A stretch of DNA of 24,488 bases from JAFCBV01 sp965370715 (GCA_965370715.1 CBDUVQ010000005.1:1-24488); one strand, 5' to 3'; numbered from the stretch's first letter, positions 15,114-23,113 are shown. Notes: generated by a model not told the origin, from the sequence alone. Made by a program: numbers and translations.

Positions 15114-15141
15114 ATTGAGACATATATATAGTTATATGGTA
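15114..15141 (-). promoter_or_regulatory. Promoter of surface protein copy B
   Basis: This is the counterpart of 13983-14010, with TATA core catatatata at 15121-15130. Expected transcription start is near 15100, giving a leader of about 68 bases that ends in GGAGG. Confidence 0.6.
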
Positions 15142-15332
15142 GGTTACTAATAGTAGTTGCATACTTTTATACAAAAATGATTTTGATAAAAGTTGACAAA
15201 TTCATTTGACCGTGGTTTTTGAGAACTTTCTTGAAATGTTTGTTAGTCAAAACACATTTATAGTACAAAGGTTGTATAGATTTGTAGTATAGTATGTATT
15301 CGGAAACACCTGATTTGATTTGAGGGGATACT
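15142..15332 (+). other. Intergenic region, promoter of the 15333 gene
   Basis: This divergent spacer between surface protein copy B and the plus-strand gene holds no ORF I can support. An ATTTATAG element (15256-15263) is a plausible plus-strand TATA with a leader of about 47 bases. GAGGGGAT (about 15322-15329) is the ribosome site that supports the TTG start at 15333. Confidence 0.45.
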
Positions 15333-15971
15333 TTGGCAAAACTTACAGAATATAAAAATTTCTGGCTCATATGGCTTGGATGTGCCGGCAAAAGCGCGGG
15401 CGCGTCCCTGTTTGCATTGCAACGCGAGTGGGGCATAACAACGAATTACCTGTACCATAAGGAGACTGGCCTTGGCAAGCCACTTGTTAAAATGATGCTT
15501 GAAAATGGGTTTCTTACTCAGGACAAAAGCAAGTTTTCCCCGTTATTTGAGTGGATACCGTCTTATGTTCTTGAGCGCCATCCACTGCCGCAGGAGCCTG
15601 TATGGACTGCGAACACGCGCATGATTGAAAAGTGGCCTGTGGTGCAAAAGTTCATGCGCGAGCATCGTACAGTCTTGTTTGATCAGGCGAATCTTAAGAT
15701 TTTGTACAGGGGCAAGCTTGACACATTAAAGACTTTTGCGCCCTCAGTTCTCGATGACTTGTATCTTTTTGTTTTCATGTCAAGCCTGGTTCCGTTCTAT
15801 GCAAAGTATCACGCAGCAATTGTCGGGCGCATGCTAAAGACACTTATTTCAATTTACCCGGAGAAAGACCTTATAGGATATTTTGAAAAACTCAAGCACA
15901 CAATCGGCCCTTCAGAAATACCCCAGATAATCGCAAATGAAGAAGAGCTGCTTCAGGCACTTCATCCATGA
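15333..15971 (+). CDS. Hypothetical protein, possible winged-helix N-terminus
   Basis: I do not recognise this 212-residue protein. It starts at TTG behind a strong GAGGGGAT site. The first ~65 residues (including GKSAGASLFALQREWGITTNYLYHKETG, shown here only in outline: a helix, a turn, then NYLYHKETGLGKPLV) could be a winged-helix DNA-binding unit. The remainder is helical, with a hydrophobic LYLFVFMSSLVPFYAKYHAA stretch that is probably buried in the protein core rather than in a membrane. It stands divergent from the surface-protein pair and could regulate it, but that is only a positional guess. It ends nine bases from the convergent membrane-protein gene. Confidence 0.6.
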   Translation: MAKLTEYKNFWLIWLGCAGKSAGASLFALQREWGITTNYLYHKETGLGKPLVKMMLENGFLTQDKSKFSPLFEWIPSYVLERHPLPQEPVWTANTRMIEKWPVVQKFMREHRTVLFDQANLKILYRGKLDTLKTFAPSVLDDLYLFVFMSSLVPFYAKYHAAIVGRMLKTLISIYPEKDLIGYFEKLKHTIGPSEIPQIIANEEELLQALHP

Positions 15972-15979
15972 AGCATGTT

Positions 15980-16810
15980 TCAAAAGCCATTTATTTGTAG
16001 ATATACATTTACTGTAAAAAGGACAAGGACTCCTGTTGCACCCAGCACCTCGCGCGGCATCCACACCTTTTTCTTCTGTAGGATATCTGTTATTGCCGCT
16101 GACATCCAGAGCAGAAACATATACCCTGTTGCGAGGGAGACAAGCGAGAACACAGGATGGCTCCAGACCCCGAGCATCTCGCCTGCAAACTCGTCAAACA
16201 CTGTGAAAAAGGCAACAAAATACGCAACGCGCGCATCCTTCAAAGACCTCCAAAGCAGGACAACCAGGACAAACTCAACTGAGAAGACGACCGGGTTTCG
16301 CATAAAGTCAAAGAAGGCAATATCAAGCGCAAAAATAGCTGCTGTAAGAATAATTATGCTTAACGACGCATTGGCGTAAATTCTTTTAACAATCCTGCTT
16401 ATCGTTCCTCGTCCAAGCGCGATTGCATATTTTTTTTCAAAGATGCTCCAGAAGTGGTAGCTTGCCCAGAACATTACCCCGTATCCGGGAAAAATCCATA
16501 TAGGCACACCGCCAAAAAAACCACCAAGATATGTAAAGTATCCTGCCTGCACACCGATTAACTCGTGCGCATACCCTATGATTGAGGCAGAGACAAGAAA
16601 CACCTTGCCGAGCAGATCTGACTCTTTCCAGAAAAACACCCAAAGCAAAGAAAGTATCAGTGTCGCTGCAAGCTCATCCTGCGTCTGCCTGTAAAACACA
16701 AGCGTCCCGAGTATTGCCACAATATTAAATATGAAAAAATCGCTTGCATCATTCAGGAAATATTCCTTTTTCTGTTTCAGGCCCTGCCGGAGTTTCTTAA
16801 TATCAATCAT
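15980..16810 (-). CDS. Multi-pass membrane protein of unknown function
   Basis: From ATG 16810 this has 276 residues with about eight hydrophobic segments. Two loop motifs stand out: YAHELIGVQAGYFTYLGG followed by GVPIWIFPGYG, and later VFDEFAGEMLGVWSH. Each has an acidic residue in a membrane-embedded E-x-x-G setting, which suggests an internal repeat and a polar active site or channel. It is somewhat reminiscent of carotenoid-hydratase-like and DUF2878-like membrane proteins, but I am not sure. ATG 16810 is 29 bases from the TATA centre shared with rlmH, so leaderless expression is likely; a TTG at 16816 is the alternative start. Confidence 0.65.
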   Translation of the reverse strand: MIDIKKLRQGLKQKKEYFLNDASDFFIFNIVAILGTLVFYRQTQDELAATLILSLLWVFFWKESDLLGKVFLVSASIIGYAHELIGVQAGYFTYLGGFFGGVPIWIFPGYGVMFWASYHFWSIFEKKYAIALGRGTISRIVKRIYANASLSIIILTAAIFALDIAFFDFMRNPVVFSVEFVLVVLLWRSLKDARVAYFVAFFTVFDEFAGEMLGVWSHPVFSLVSLATGYMFLLWMSAAITDILQKKKVWMPREVLGATGVLVLFTVNVYLQINGF

Positions 16811-16834
16811 ACTCAAGAATCTTGTTTTTTGTCA

Positions 16835-16843
16835 TTTTTATAG
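16835..16843. promoter_or_regulatory. Shared TATA of divergent rlmH and membrane protein genes
   Basis: TTTTTATAG on plus reads CTATAAAAA on minus. Its centre (~16839) lies 26 bases before the rlmH ATG (16865) and 29 bases before the minus-strand ATG (16810). One element can therefore place both transcript starts at or next to the start codons. Confidence 0.5.
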
Positions 16844-16864
16844 ATGACTTTACTCAAAGAGATT

Positions 16865-17299
16865 ATGCTGAAAATAATTTCTGTTGGCAGAAACAAAATG
16901 TTTCGCGCACAGGAAGATGACTATTTGAAGAGGATAAAATCTTTTTCCAAAATAGAGATATTATCTCTTAGGGAACAGAAAGAGAATAATCCTGAACAAA
17001 TAAAGAAAAAAGAAGCAGAAAATATAATCTCTGTAACAAAAGGAAATGAGTTTTTCGTGCTTGACCCTTGTGGAAAAGAGTTCACATCAGAAGCTTTTGC
17101 AGAATTAATCAAGGCAAATCCAAACGCAGTTTTTGTTATCGGAGGCGCATACGGGCTTTCAGAAGAAATCATTTCAAAATCAAAGAAATCGATTTCTCTT
17201 TCGAAAATGACATTCACGCACGAGATTGCGCGCACGCTTCTTCTTGAGCAAATATATCGCGCATTTGCGATTATTAATGGAAGAAAATATCATAAATAA
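16865..17299 (+). CDS. rlmH: 23S rRNA pseudouridine-1915 N3-methyltransferase RlmH
   Basis: This 144-residue SPOUT-fold methyltransferase is recognised from the start MLKIISVGRNK, the SAM-knot motif FVIGGAYGLSEE (90-101) and the C-terminal signature LSKMTFTHEIARTLLLEQIY, then RAFAIINGRKYH. RlmH methylates the pseudouridine at 1915 in helix 69 of the large-subunit rRNA. The length equals the family's usual ~150. ATG 16865 fits both the family start and the leaderless spacing from the TATA at 16835-16843; ATG 16844 would add seven residues. It runs toward groEL and ends at a bidirectional terminator. Confidence 0.92.
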   Translation: MLKIISVGRNKMFRAQEDDYLKRIKSFSKIEILSLREQKENNPEQIKKKEAENIISVTKGNEFFVLDPCGKEFTSEAFAELIKANPNAVFVIGGAYGLSEEIISKSKKSISLSKMTFTHEIARTLLLEQIYRAFAIINGRKYHK

Positions 17300-17316
17300 G
17301 CAAAAAAAAGAGAACA

Positions 17317-17343
17317 GAAACAGGGCTTAGAGCCCTGTTTCTA
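17317..17343. terminator. Bidirectional hairpin between rlmH and groEL
   Basis: A perfect 12-bp stem, AGAAACAGGGCT / AGCCCTGTTTCT, closes a three-base loop (TAG). On the plus strand a T-rich TATTTT follows; on the minus strand a run of eight T follows. It lies between two convergent genes and would stop both transcripts. Confidence 0.8.
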
Positions 17344-17360
17344 TTTTAGATTATGGGTCT

Positions 17361-19013
17361 TTACATGCCCATGCCGCCCATACCAGGCATACCACCCGGC
17401 ATTCCGCCGCCCATGCCACCCATGTCGCCGCCCTTGTCTTTGTCTTCAATATCGGCAACAAGCGCTTCTGTTGTGAGCATCATTCCTGCAATGCTTGATG
17501 CATTCTGGAGTGCGCTTCTAACAACCTTTGCAGGGTCAATGACACCTGCCTTTATCAGGTCCTCGAACTTTCCTGTGCGGGCATTGTAGCCGACGTTTTC
17601 AGCTTCATTCTTCAGGCGCTCTACAATGACAGCACCTTCGCTGCCTGCATTTTCTGCAATCTGCCTTGCAGGCCACAGAAGCGCGCGCTCGACAATTTCT
17701 GCGCCGATTTTTTGGTCGCCTTCAATTGTAAGCTTTTGAATGACTTTGACTGCCTTAACAAGCGTTGCACCGCCACCGGCAACAACACCTTCATCAACAG
17801 CTGCACGGGTTGCGTGAAGCGCGTCATCAAGGCGCATCTTCTTTTCTTTCATTTCAGTCTCTGTCGGAGCCCCGACATTTATGACTGCAACACCGCCTGA
17901 AAGCTTTGCCATTCTTTTTTGGATGTCCTCTTTTTTGTAGTCAGAATCTGTGCGGGCAATCTCTGCCTGTAGTGACTTGACACGCGCGCCAATCTCAGTT
18001 GCATTCCCTGCACCGCCGACAATGATTGTCTTTTCCTTGTCAACGCGGATTGTCTTTGCGCTTCCAAGGTCAGAGAGTTTTGTGCCTTCAAGCTTCATGC
18101 CTTTTTCAGAGCTTATGACTTTTCCGCCTGTGAGGATTGCGAGGTCCTCAAGCATGTCTTTCTGCTCGTCCCCGAATCCGGGAGCCTTTACTGCAACAAC
18201 TTTGAGTCCACCACGAATGAGGTTTATCACAATTGTTGCAAGTGCATCTCCTTCAAGATCCTCAGATACAATCAAAAGAGGCTTTCTTTCCTGCGCAGCC
18301 TGCTCAAGGATTGGTACAATGTCTTGCGCAGAGTCTATTTTCTTGTCATAGAGAAGCACAAGCGCGTCCTCAAGGACAGCCTCCATCTTATGGGTGTCAG
18401 TTACCATATATGGTGACATGAACCCTCTGTCAAACTGCATGCCCTCAACAACATCAAGTGAGGTATCAAAGGATTTTGCTTCCTCGACTGTTATGACGCC
18501 GCCCTTCCCGACTTTCTCCATGGCATCAGCGATGAGTTTCCCTATTTCCTCATCATTGTTTGCAGAGATTGTCGCAACCTGCATGATTTTCTCATGAGCG
18601 TCAACAGGAGAGCTTTTTGATTCAATATATTCGACAACAGCTTTTGTCGCAGAATCTATGCCACGTTTTATATCCATAGGGTTTGCTCCTGCTGTGACGT
18701 TTTTCAGCCCTTCTGAAAGCACTGCCTGCGCGAGAAGTGTTGCGGTTGTAGTCCCGTCTCCGGCAACATCCTGTGTTTTTGTCGCAACCTCTTTCACGAG
18801 TTTTGCGCCCATGTTTTCATGCGGGTCTGCAAGCTCAATCTCTTTTGCGATTGTAACTCCGTCGTTTGTTATCACAGGGCTGCCATAGCTTTTTGCAAGG
18901 ACAACATTTCGCCCCTTTGGGCCAAGTGTTATTCGAACAGTGTCTGCAAGCTTGTTTACGCCTCGCATGAGTGCGTTTCTTGCGTTTTCATCAAAAATAA
19001 TTTCTTTTGCCAT
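17361..19013 (-). CDS. groEL: Group I chaperonin GroEL (Hsp60)
   Basis: The 550-residue protein is a full-length GroEL: VRITLGPKGRNVVL, the ATP-binding VAGDGTTTATLLAQ around Asp86, the apical domain, GGVAVINVGAPTETEMKEKK and DALHATRAAVDEGVVAGGG, ending in a GGM-rich tail. It folds proteins in the cytoplasm as a 14-mer with the GroES lid. Archaea normally use the group II thermosome; group I GroEL is found in a minority, by transfer from bacteria. It lies 18 bases behind groES and shares its promoter. Confidence 0.97.
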   Translation of the reverse strand: MAKEIIFDENARNALMRGVNKLADTVRITLGPKGRNVVLAKSYGSPVITNDGVTIAKEIELADPHENMGAKLVKEVATKTQDVAGDGTTTATLLAQAVLSEGLKNVTAGANPMDIKRGIDSATKAVVEYIESKSSPVDAHEKIMQVATISANNDEEIGKLIADAMEKVGKGGVITVEEAKSFDTSLDVVEGMQFDRGFMSPYMVTDTHKMEAVLEDALVLLYDKKIDSAQDIVPILEQAAQERKPLLIVSEDLEGDALATIVINLIRGGLKVVAVKAPGFGDEQKDMLEDLAILTGGKVISSEKGMKLEGTKLSDLGSAKTIRVDKEKTIIVGGAGNATEIGARVKSLQAEIARTDSDYKKEDIQKRMAKLSGGVAVINVGAPTETEMKEKKMRLDDALHATRAAVDEGVVAGGGATLVKAVKVIQKLTIEGDQKIGAEIVERALLWPARQIAENAGSEGAVIVERLKNEAENVGYNARTGKFEDLIKAGVIDPAKVVRSALQNASSIAGMMLTTEALVADIEDKDKGGDMGGMGGGMPGGMPGMGGMGM

Positions 19014-19031
19014 ATATAATACACCTCAGGT

Positions 19032-19304
19032 TTATTCTATTATTGCCAGAACATCTTTAACATCCATGAGGATGTGTTCTTTGCCATCCAGTTTTACGGT
19101 CGTGCCGCCGTATTTTTCGTACATAACCTTGTCACCGACAGTTACAGGAAGCTTTTTGTTGTCCTTTCCTTCGCCGACAGCAACAACTGTGCCGTCATGC
19201 GTCTTTTCCTTTGCCGAATCAGGAAGATATATTCCCCCTTCTGTTTTTTCCTCTGCCTCTCTTGGCTTTATGAGAATTCTATTTTCTAATGGCTTCACTT
19301 TCAT
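19032..19304 (-). CDS. groES: Co-chaperonin GroES (Hsp10)
   Basis: This 90-residue lid protein has the GroES pattern: MKVKPLENRILIKP, the mobile-loop segment TEGGIYLPDSAKEK, DGTVVAVGEG, VGDKVMYEKYGG and the final ILMDVKDVLAIIE. I chose ATG 19304 because a good GGTGAT site lies five bases upstream and the family starts at MKVKPL; ATG 19322 would place that ribosome site inside the coding region. It is the first gene of the groES-groEL operon. Confidence 0.96.
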   Translation of the reverse strand: MKVKPLENRILIKPREAEEKTEGGIYLPDSAKEKTHDGTVVAVGEGKDNKKLPVTVGDKVMYEKYGGTTVKLDGKEHILMDVKDVLAIIE

Positions 19305-19373
19305 TAAATCACCTTTATCCAATTATAACAATATGCACGTTAAAAGAAGGTATTTTTTCATGTTTGAGTAAAA

Positions 19374-19380
19374 ATATAAA
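19374..19380 (-). promoter_or_regulatory. TATA box of the groES-groEL operon
   Basis: On the minus strand AGAAAGG (BRE-like, purine-rich) is followed by TTTATAT. The centre is about 73 bases before the groES ATG, so a leader of about 47 bases is expected. I see no convincing heat-shock operator around it. Confidence 0.6.
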
Positions 19381-19406
19381 CCTTTCTCTCAAAGCCCTGA
19401 AAAGAT

Positions 19407-20576
19407 TTATGCCTCAATTTCTTCTTCTATCTTTTTCCATGCTTCAGGCGTATGCTCTTGTATTGCAGAGAACAGAAATCCGTACTTTCCTGCCTCTCTT
19501 TTGCTTGTGTGCAGGTGCGGTGCAATCTTTGACAAAAACGCATTCATCTGCGCCCGTGCAATCTTACTTTGCCCCATTTTCCGTATTTTTGAAGGGTACT
19601 GGTACTTGAAGAACTTTGTGTACCTCTCTTTCTTGGACATAGCAACTCCGACAGACATAAGGTCGCTAGCATATGCCATGTAGCGCCAGTACTGGGCGCG
19701 AATGATTCTGCCCCGAAATACGTTTGAGCGCGAGAGATAGTTGTATGCCTTTGCATTATCCTCTTTTCGCTGGTATTCATAAGGCACGTTCTCGCGCAGC
19801 CATTCGAGCACTTCGTCAGGCGGCACTTCAGAAGCATACATTGCCTCGCGCGCGTTTTCTGCGGAAAGCGTCTTGAATATTATCTTTATGGTGTCGTAAA
19901 TTGATGACTCATTGTCCCTCCAGTTGTCTTTTATCAGTTCTGAATAGGAAACATCCTTTTTGCCAAGCACATTTGCCTCAAAATCGTTTATCGCCGCCTT
20001 CAGGTCCCCGTTTGCAGTGCGCGAAATTGCGTCAAAAATCTTTTCATCAACTGTGATTTTTTCTGATGCCGCGATTTCCTTCAGGCGCTTTGTAATCGTT
20101 GCAGAGTGCACTTTTGTGAAATTTATTTTCTTGCACATATTTCTTATTGCGCGAAGTTTGGGGTTGTAAAGGTCGTTTACAGCAAGAATAACAGGGTGGC
20201 GCGAGTTCTTTATTATGCCTGCGATTGCTATGGCGCCTCCGCGATCACTACTGCCGCTGATTGCGTCTGCCTCGTCAAAAAATATAACTTTTCCCTTTAA
20301 GAACAATGTTGCCTGGCCTGAGGCACTGCCGAATGTTTTGTTTATGCTGGCTTTGCTTCTCAGTTCGCTTGCTTTGCTTTCAATAAGTGCAAGGTTGTTT
20401 TCCTTGCAGAGCAGGCGCACGATTGTTGTTTTTCCTGTCCCTGTAGGGCCGTAAAGAATGAGTCCCTCTCCGCGTTTGGCAGGCAATGAAGCGAGCCATT
20501 TAGATACCTCACTTACAGCTCCGGGGTTTCCTGAAAAGTCATTGAGTGTTTTAGGAGAATATTTTTCAGCCCACAT
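19407..20576 (-). CDS. rfcL: Replication factor C large subunit
   Basis: The 389-residue protein has the AAA+ clamp-loader core: WAEKYSPKTLNDFSGN at the start, Walker A GPTGTGKT (43-50), Walker B VIFFDEAD (97-104), a sensor-1 stretch VILAVNDLYNP and NGDLKAAINDFE. It loads PCNA on primed DNA together with RfcS. It is shorter than many archaeal RfcL proteins (about 400-500) and ends in EAWKKIEEEIEA without a recognisable C-terminal PCNA-interacting box. The ATG is about 25 bases from the TATA centre near 20601, predicting a leaderless transcript. The family assignment is firm. Confidence 0.93.
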   Translation of the reverse strand: MWAEKYSPKTLNDFSGNPGAVSEVSKWLASLPAKRGEGLILYGPTGTGKTTIVRLLCKENNLALIESKASELRSKASINKTFGSASGQATLFLKGKVIFFDEADAISGSSDRGGAIAIAGIIKNSRHPVILAVNDLYNPKLRAIRNMCKKINFTKVHSATITKRLKEIAASEKITVDEKIFDAISRTANGDLKAAINDFEANVLGKKDVSYSELIKDNWRDNESSIYDTIKIIFKTLSAENAREAMYASEVPPDEVLEWLRENVPYEYQRKEDNAKAYNYLSRSNVFRGRIIRAQYWRYMAYASDLMSVGVAMSKKERYTKFFKYQYPSKIRKMGQSKIARAQMNAFLSKIAPHLHTSKREAGKYGFLFSAIQEHTPEAWKKIEEEIEA

Positions 20577-20597
20577 AAAGTTAGTTCAGCAGCAAAT

Positions 20598-20605
20598 AAT
20601 ATAAG
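20598..20605. promoter_or_regulatory. Shared TATA of divergent rfcL and 47-residue gene
   Basis: AATATAAG on plus reads CTTATATT on minus. The centre (about 20601) lies 25 bases from the rfcL ATG and 30 bases from the plus-strand ATG at 20631. Both transcripts would be leaderless or nearly so. Confidence 0.5.
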
Positions 20606-20630
20606 TGCTGAAATCAATAATAGCTTTTTA

Positions 20631-20774
20631 ATGGCAGATATGCAAATGTGGTTTCTGGGCTCAAAAGTGCGAAAGGCGCAGATGAATCTCGCTACATACG
20701 GCATGGTGTTTCTTATGGTGGTGGCCATTATTATGATGGCCCTTCTTTATTTTGCCTTCACAGAATCTGTCTGA
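20631..20774 (+). CDS. Small single-pass membrane protein (47 residues)
   Basis: A short reading frame from ATG to TGA encodes MADMQMWFLGSKVRKAQMNL at its start, then a strongly hydrophobic stretch (about 23-43: YGMVFLMVVAIIMMALLYF), then AFTESV. The basic SKVRKAQ before the membrane segment suggests a cytoplasmic N-terminus and an external C-terminus. No family is recognised. Support for a real gene is the clean membrane-protein composition and the TATA at leaderless distance, in a space otherwise empty between rfcL and the GINS gene. Confidence 0.6.
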   Translation: MADMQMWFLGSKVRKAQMNLATYGMVFLMVVAIIMMALLYFAFTESV

Positions 20775-20848
20775 TAAAGGGATATTTGAGTGGTTAATGC
20801 ATTTGACAAAAATGCATGATTTTTATTGATTTCTTTCCAAAGTTCTTT

Positions 20849-21460
20849 ATGGCATCAGTGCTTACGTTTGCATATTTAAGGGAGTTGCAGAAAAAGGAGC
20901 GCGCACCAAGAAGGCTTGAAAAGCTACCGGACGGGTTCTACAACACTCTTTCAGACTATATTGCGCGCAAAGGCATGCAAAAAGACGCTGAGAGCACTCT
21001 GCCTGTGATAAAATACATACTTGAGCGGCGCGAGCAGAAGGTTCTTGAGCTTGCTGCGATGTCTGTCAGTGCAGGCATTACCCCTGAAAACCTTTTGCCA
21101 GAGGAGAGGGAGCTTTTTGAGGCAGCGCAATCTATTTTGAAAGTACACCGCGATATGATTGGAAATATATTCGAAAAAAAAAGCAATCCAAAGGAAGAAT
21201 CGACTGATAAAAAACAGGAACAGGAAAAGCACACAGCCTCCGATAAAGCATCCGTGCCATTGCAAGAGAAAGATGCTGTGCAAAAAGAGCCTTCCAAAGG
21301 AGAACCGGCAAAAGTGCGGCTTGAAATATTAAAGGAGACTCCTTCTTTTATTGCAGAAGACTTCGCCGCACACGGGCCATGGAAGCAGGGAGACGTTGTC
21401 GAATGCCTGCCAAAGGCCGCAAAAGTTCTCGTTGAAAATGGTTTTGCGAAGCATGCTTAG
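20849..21460 (+). CDS. GINS complex subunit (Gins51/Gins15 type)
   Basis: From ATG 20849 the 203-residue protein has the archaeal GINS A-domain (YLRELQKKERAPRRLEKLPD, with the LPDGFY signature, ILERREQKVLELAA and LPEERELFEAA). A charged, low-complexity linker (about 110-150) and the small B-domain follow (VRLEILKETPSF, GPWKQGDVVECLP, AAKVLVENGFA). This A-then-B order is that of Gins51/Gins15 (Sld5/Psf1 side). GINS joins MCM and GAN/RecJ in the replicative helicase. No ribosome site is seen, and a TTTTTATT element is centred about 26 bases before this ATG, so leaderless expression is likely; the alternative start at 20816 lacks this support. Its 3' end overlaps the convergent oxidoreductase gene by 113 bases. 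Confidence 0.87.
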   Translation: MASVLTFAYLRELQKKERAPRRLEKLPDGFYNTLSDYIARKGMQKDAESTLPVIKYILERREQKVLELAAMSVSAGITPENLLPEERELFEAAQSILKVHRDMIGNIFEKKSNPKEESTDKKQEQEKHTASDKASVPLQEKDAVQKEPSKGEPAKVRLEILKETPSFIAEDFAAHGPWKQGDVVECLPKAAKVLVENGFAKHA

Positions 21461-22799
21461 TTTTAGGGGTTTTCTTTAAGTTGTAAAGCTTCAGCATCTC
21501 AATGACCGAATAAGATGCCCGTGTTATGCCCATACTTCTCATATCAGCATCGGTTCCGACAAGATATAAGTTTTTCACAGGCGTTTTCACAGAAGGGAAT
21601 TTCACCCCAACAGAAACCGCACCCTTCTCAGGGACCATTATTTGCGCGTGCTTCATTTCAATATTTCCCTTAATTTCAGGTATTGCAGAACAGATTGTTT
21701 CAAGAAGCTTTTTCTCGTATGCTGTAGCATCTTCTTCATAAGGCATGAATGTGCTGAACCCAACCAATTGCTTTCCTTTTGGTGCAAGATGGGAATCATA
21801 ATTTGACACAGGCATTGCCCAGTAGGAGATTCCTTTGTTGAACCATACTTCTGAACCCTTGTAGTCGAGCACTTTCAGCGGCTTCTTGAGGCCAAGCCAA
21901 AGAGTTATTGATTTTGACTGCCTGATTTTTTTTGCTGACACCGCCCACTTTGTTGGCATGTTTGCAATTTCTGCAAGCTTTTTTGCTTCTGCAGAATACA
22001 CAACTATGCCGGAAACATACATGGCTTTCGAAGTCACTACTTCAAATGTTTTGCCTGTGCGCCTTATTTTTAGCACATCTTCCTGAACATGTACATCCAT
22101 CTTTTTTGGAGTGGACTGCAAAATGCATTGCACAAGGTTTCCTATTCCGCCGCGGGGGTATCCTTGTTCTTCATAGGTTGAGTTTAGGGCAATTCGGGCA
22201 ATATTTGTTATTTTTTTATGGAGCCTGTGTTCATTCTCGTCAACAAGCCCTCCGCCTGTTATTATTCTCCACACCGGCGTCTCTTTCATTGACACACCGC
22301 TCAGGAAATATGACAGCGCATCAAGAAATCTTAATGTATGTTCTGAAAAAGCGTATTTCTGCACATAATCATAGACAGACACATCTGTTTCTTTTAGGTG
22401 CCTCATACTTGCCATAGCCTCTATGACTAGTTTTGAGAGGATTAATTTTTCTTTTTTTGAAATAAAACCAAAGCGCGCAAGACCCTGAATTGTATTCGGG
22501 AATTTTTTTAGGCAATTATCGTTTCTTACATAATAATGACCGTGTGGAACAAATTTTGGAACAATTGAAAAATATTTTTCCATTAGTTTTACAAGAGGAC
22601 CGTTTTTCAGGCAGGTGATTGCATGGACTCCTGAGTCAACAAAATATCCTGTGTCATCAACTTCATATGTCCTGCAGTTTCCGCCAATGAATTTTGTTTT
22701 TTCAAGAACCAAAACAGAGTTTCCCTCTTTTGACAGGGCAAGCGCTGAGAGAAGCCCGGATATTCCTGCGCCGACAACAATGACGTCGTATTTTTTCAT
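21348..22799 (-). CDS. FAD-dependent phytoene desaturase/amine oxidase-like protein
   Basis: This 483-residue protein begins with an FAD dinucleotide-binding fold, DVIVVGAGISGLLSALAL and VLVLEKTKFIGGNCRTY. It has the typical YPRGGIGNLVQ middle motif and the closing NLYLVGTDADMRSMGITRAS flavin-contact segment of the phytoene desaturase/protoporphyrinogen oxidase family. The substrate is unknown; isoprenoid desaturation or saturation is possible. The recognisable family ends near residue 445. The last ~40 residues (arginine-rich, antisense to the GINS gene) look like an extension caused by loss of an earlier stop. A small winged-helix gene lies four bases upstream in the same operon. Confidence 0.82.
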   Translation of the reverse strand: MKKYDVIVVGAGISGLLSALALSKEGNSVLVLEKTKFIGGNCRTYEVDDTGYFVDSGVHAITCLKNGPLVKLMEKYFSIVPKFVPHGHYYVRNDNCLKKFPNTIQGLARFGFISKKEKLILSKLVIEAMASMRHLKETDVSVYDYVQKYAFSEHTLRFLDALSYFLSGVSMKETPVWRIITGGGLVDENEHRLHKKITNIARIALNSTYEEQGYPRGGIGNLVQCILQSTPKKMDVHVQEDVLKIRRTGKTFEVVTSKAMYVSGIVVYSAEAKKLAEIANMPTKWAVSAKKIRQSKSITLWLGLKKPLKVLDYKGSEVWFNKGISYWAMPVSNYDSHLAPKGKQLVGFSTFMPYEEDATAYEKKLLETICSAIPEIKGNIEMKHAQIMVPEKGAVSVGVKFPSVKTPVKNLYLVGTDADMRSMGITRASYSVIEMLKLYNLKKTPKTKHASQNHFQRELLRPLAGIRQRLPASMARVRRSLLQ

Positions 22800-22803
22800 A
22801 GGT

Positions 22804-23091
22804 TCACTTTCTTTTTCTGCTTTTTGAAAGAATGTCTGCTGATGAGAGAAATGTTTTGAGGACAGAAAGTTTCGGGAACTTTTTATTGAGGCAGCAGATA
22901 TTATACGCTCCGATGCGCTCTACAAGAATTATTTTTTTTGCCCGTAGCTTTTGTATCAGGCGCCATACACTGGCATAAGGAATGTGTGATATTCTTGAGA
23001 GCTCAAGAGGCGTGTATCTTTTTTCCGGATTTTGGAGAAAAAGGCGGACTACGTCTTTATACTTTATTATCTTTTGAACAAAACTATCCAT
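22804..23091 (-). CDS. Small winged-helix DNA-binding protein
   Basis: From ATG 23091 the protein has 95 residues. The segment VVRLFLQNPEKRYTPLELSR, then ISHIPYASVWRLIQKLRAKK, then IILVERIG is a typical archaeal winged helix: helix, recognition helix and wing. I preferred this start to 23160 because an AATATAT element (23114-23120) is centred 26 bases upstream, the leaderless distance. It lies four bases before the oxidoreductase gene, so it probably regulates that operon or itself. No ligand domain is visible. Confidence 0.72.
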   Translation of the reverse strand: MDSFVQKIIKYKDVVRLFLQNPEKRYTPLELSRISHIPYASVWRLIQKLRAKKIILVERIGAYNICCLNKKFPKLSVLKTFLSSADILSKSRKRK

Positions 23092-23113
23092 ATCTGAATA
23101 CTGGGCAGATAAC

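Noticed and set aside
17950..18888. Several plus-strand frames opposite groEL
   Set aside because: They are antisense shadows of a highly conserved gene with strong codon bias.
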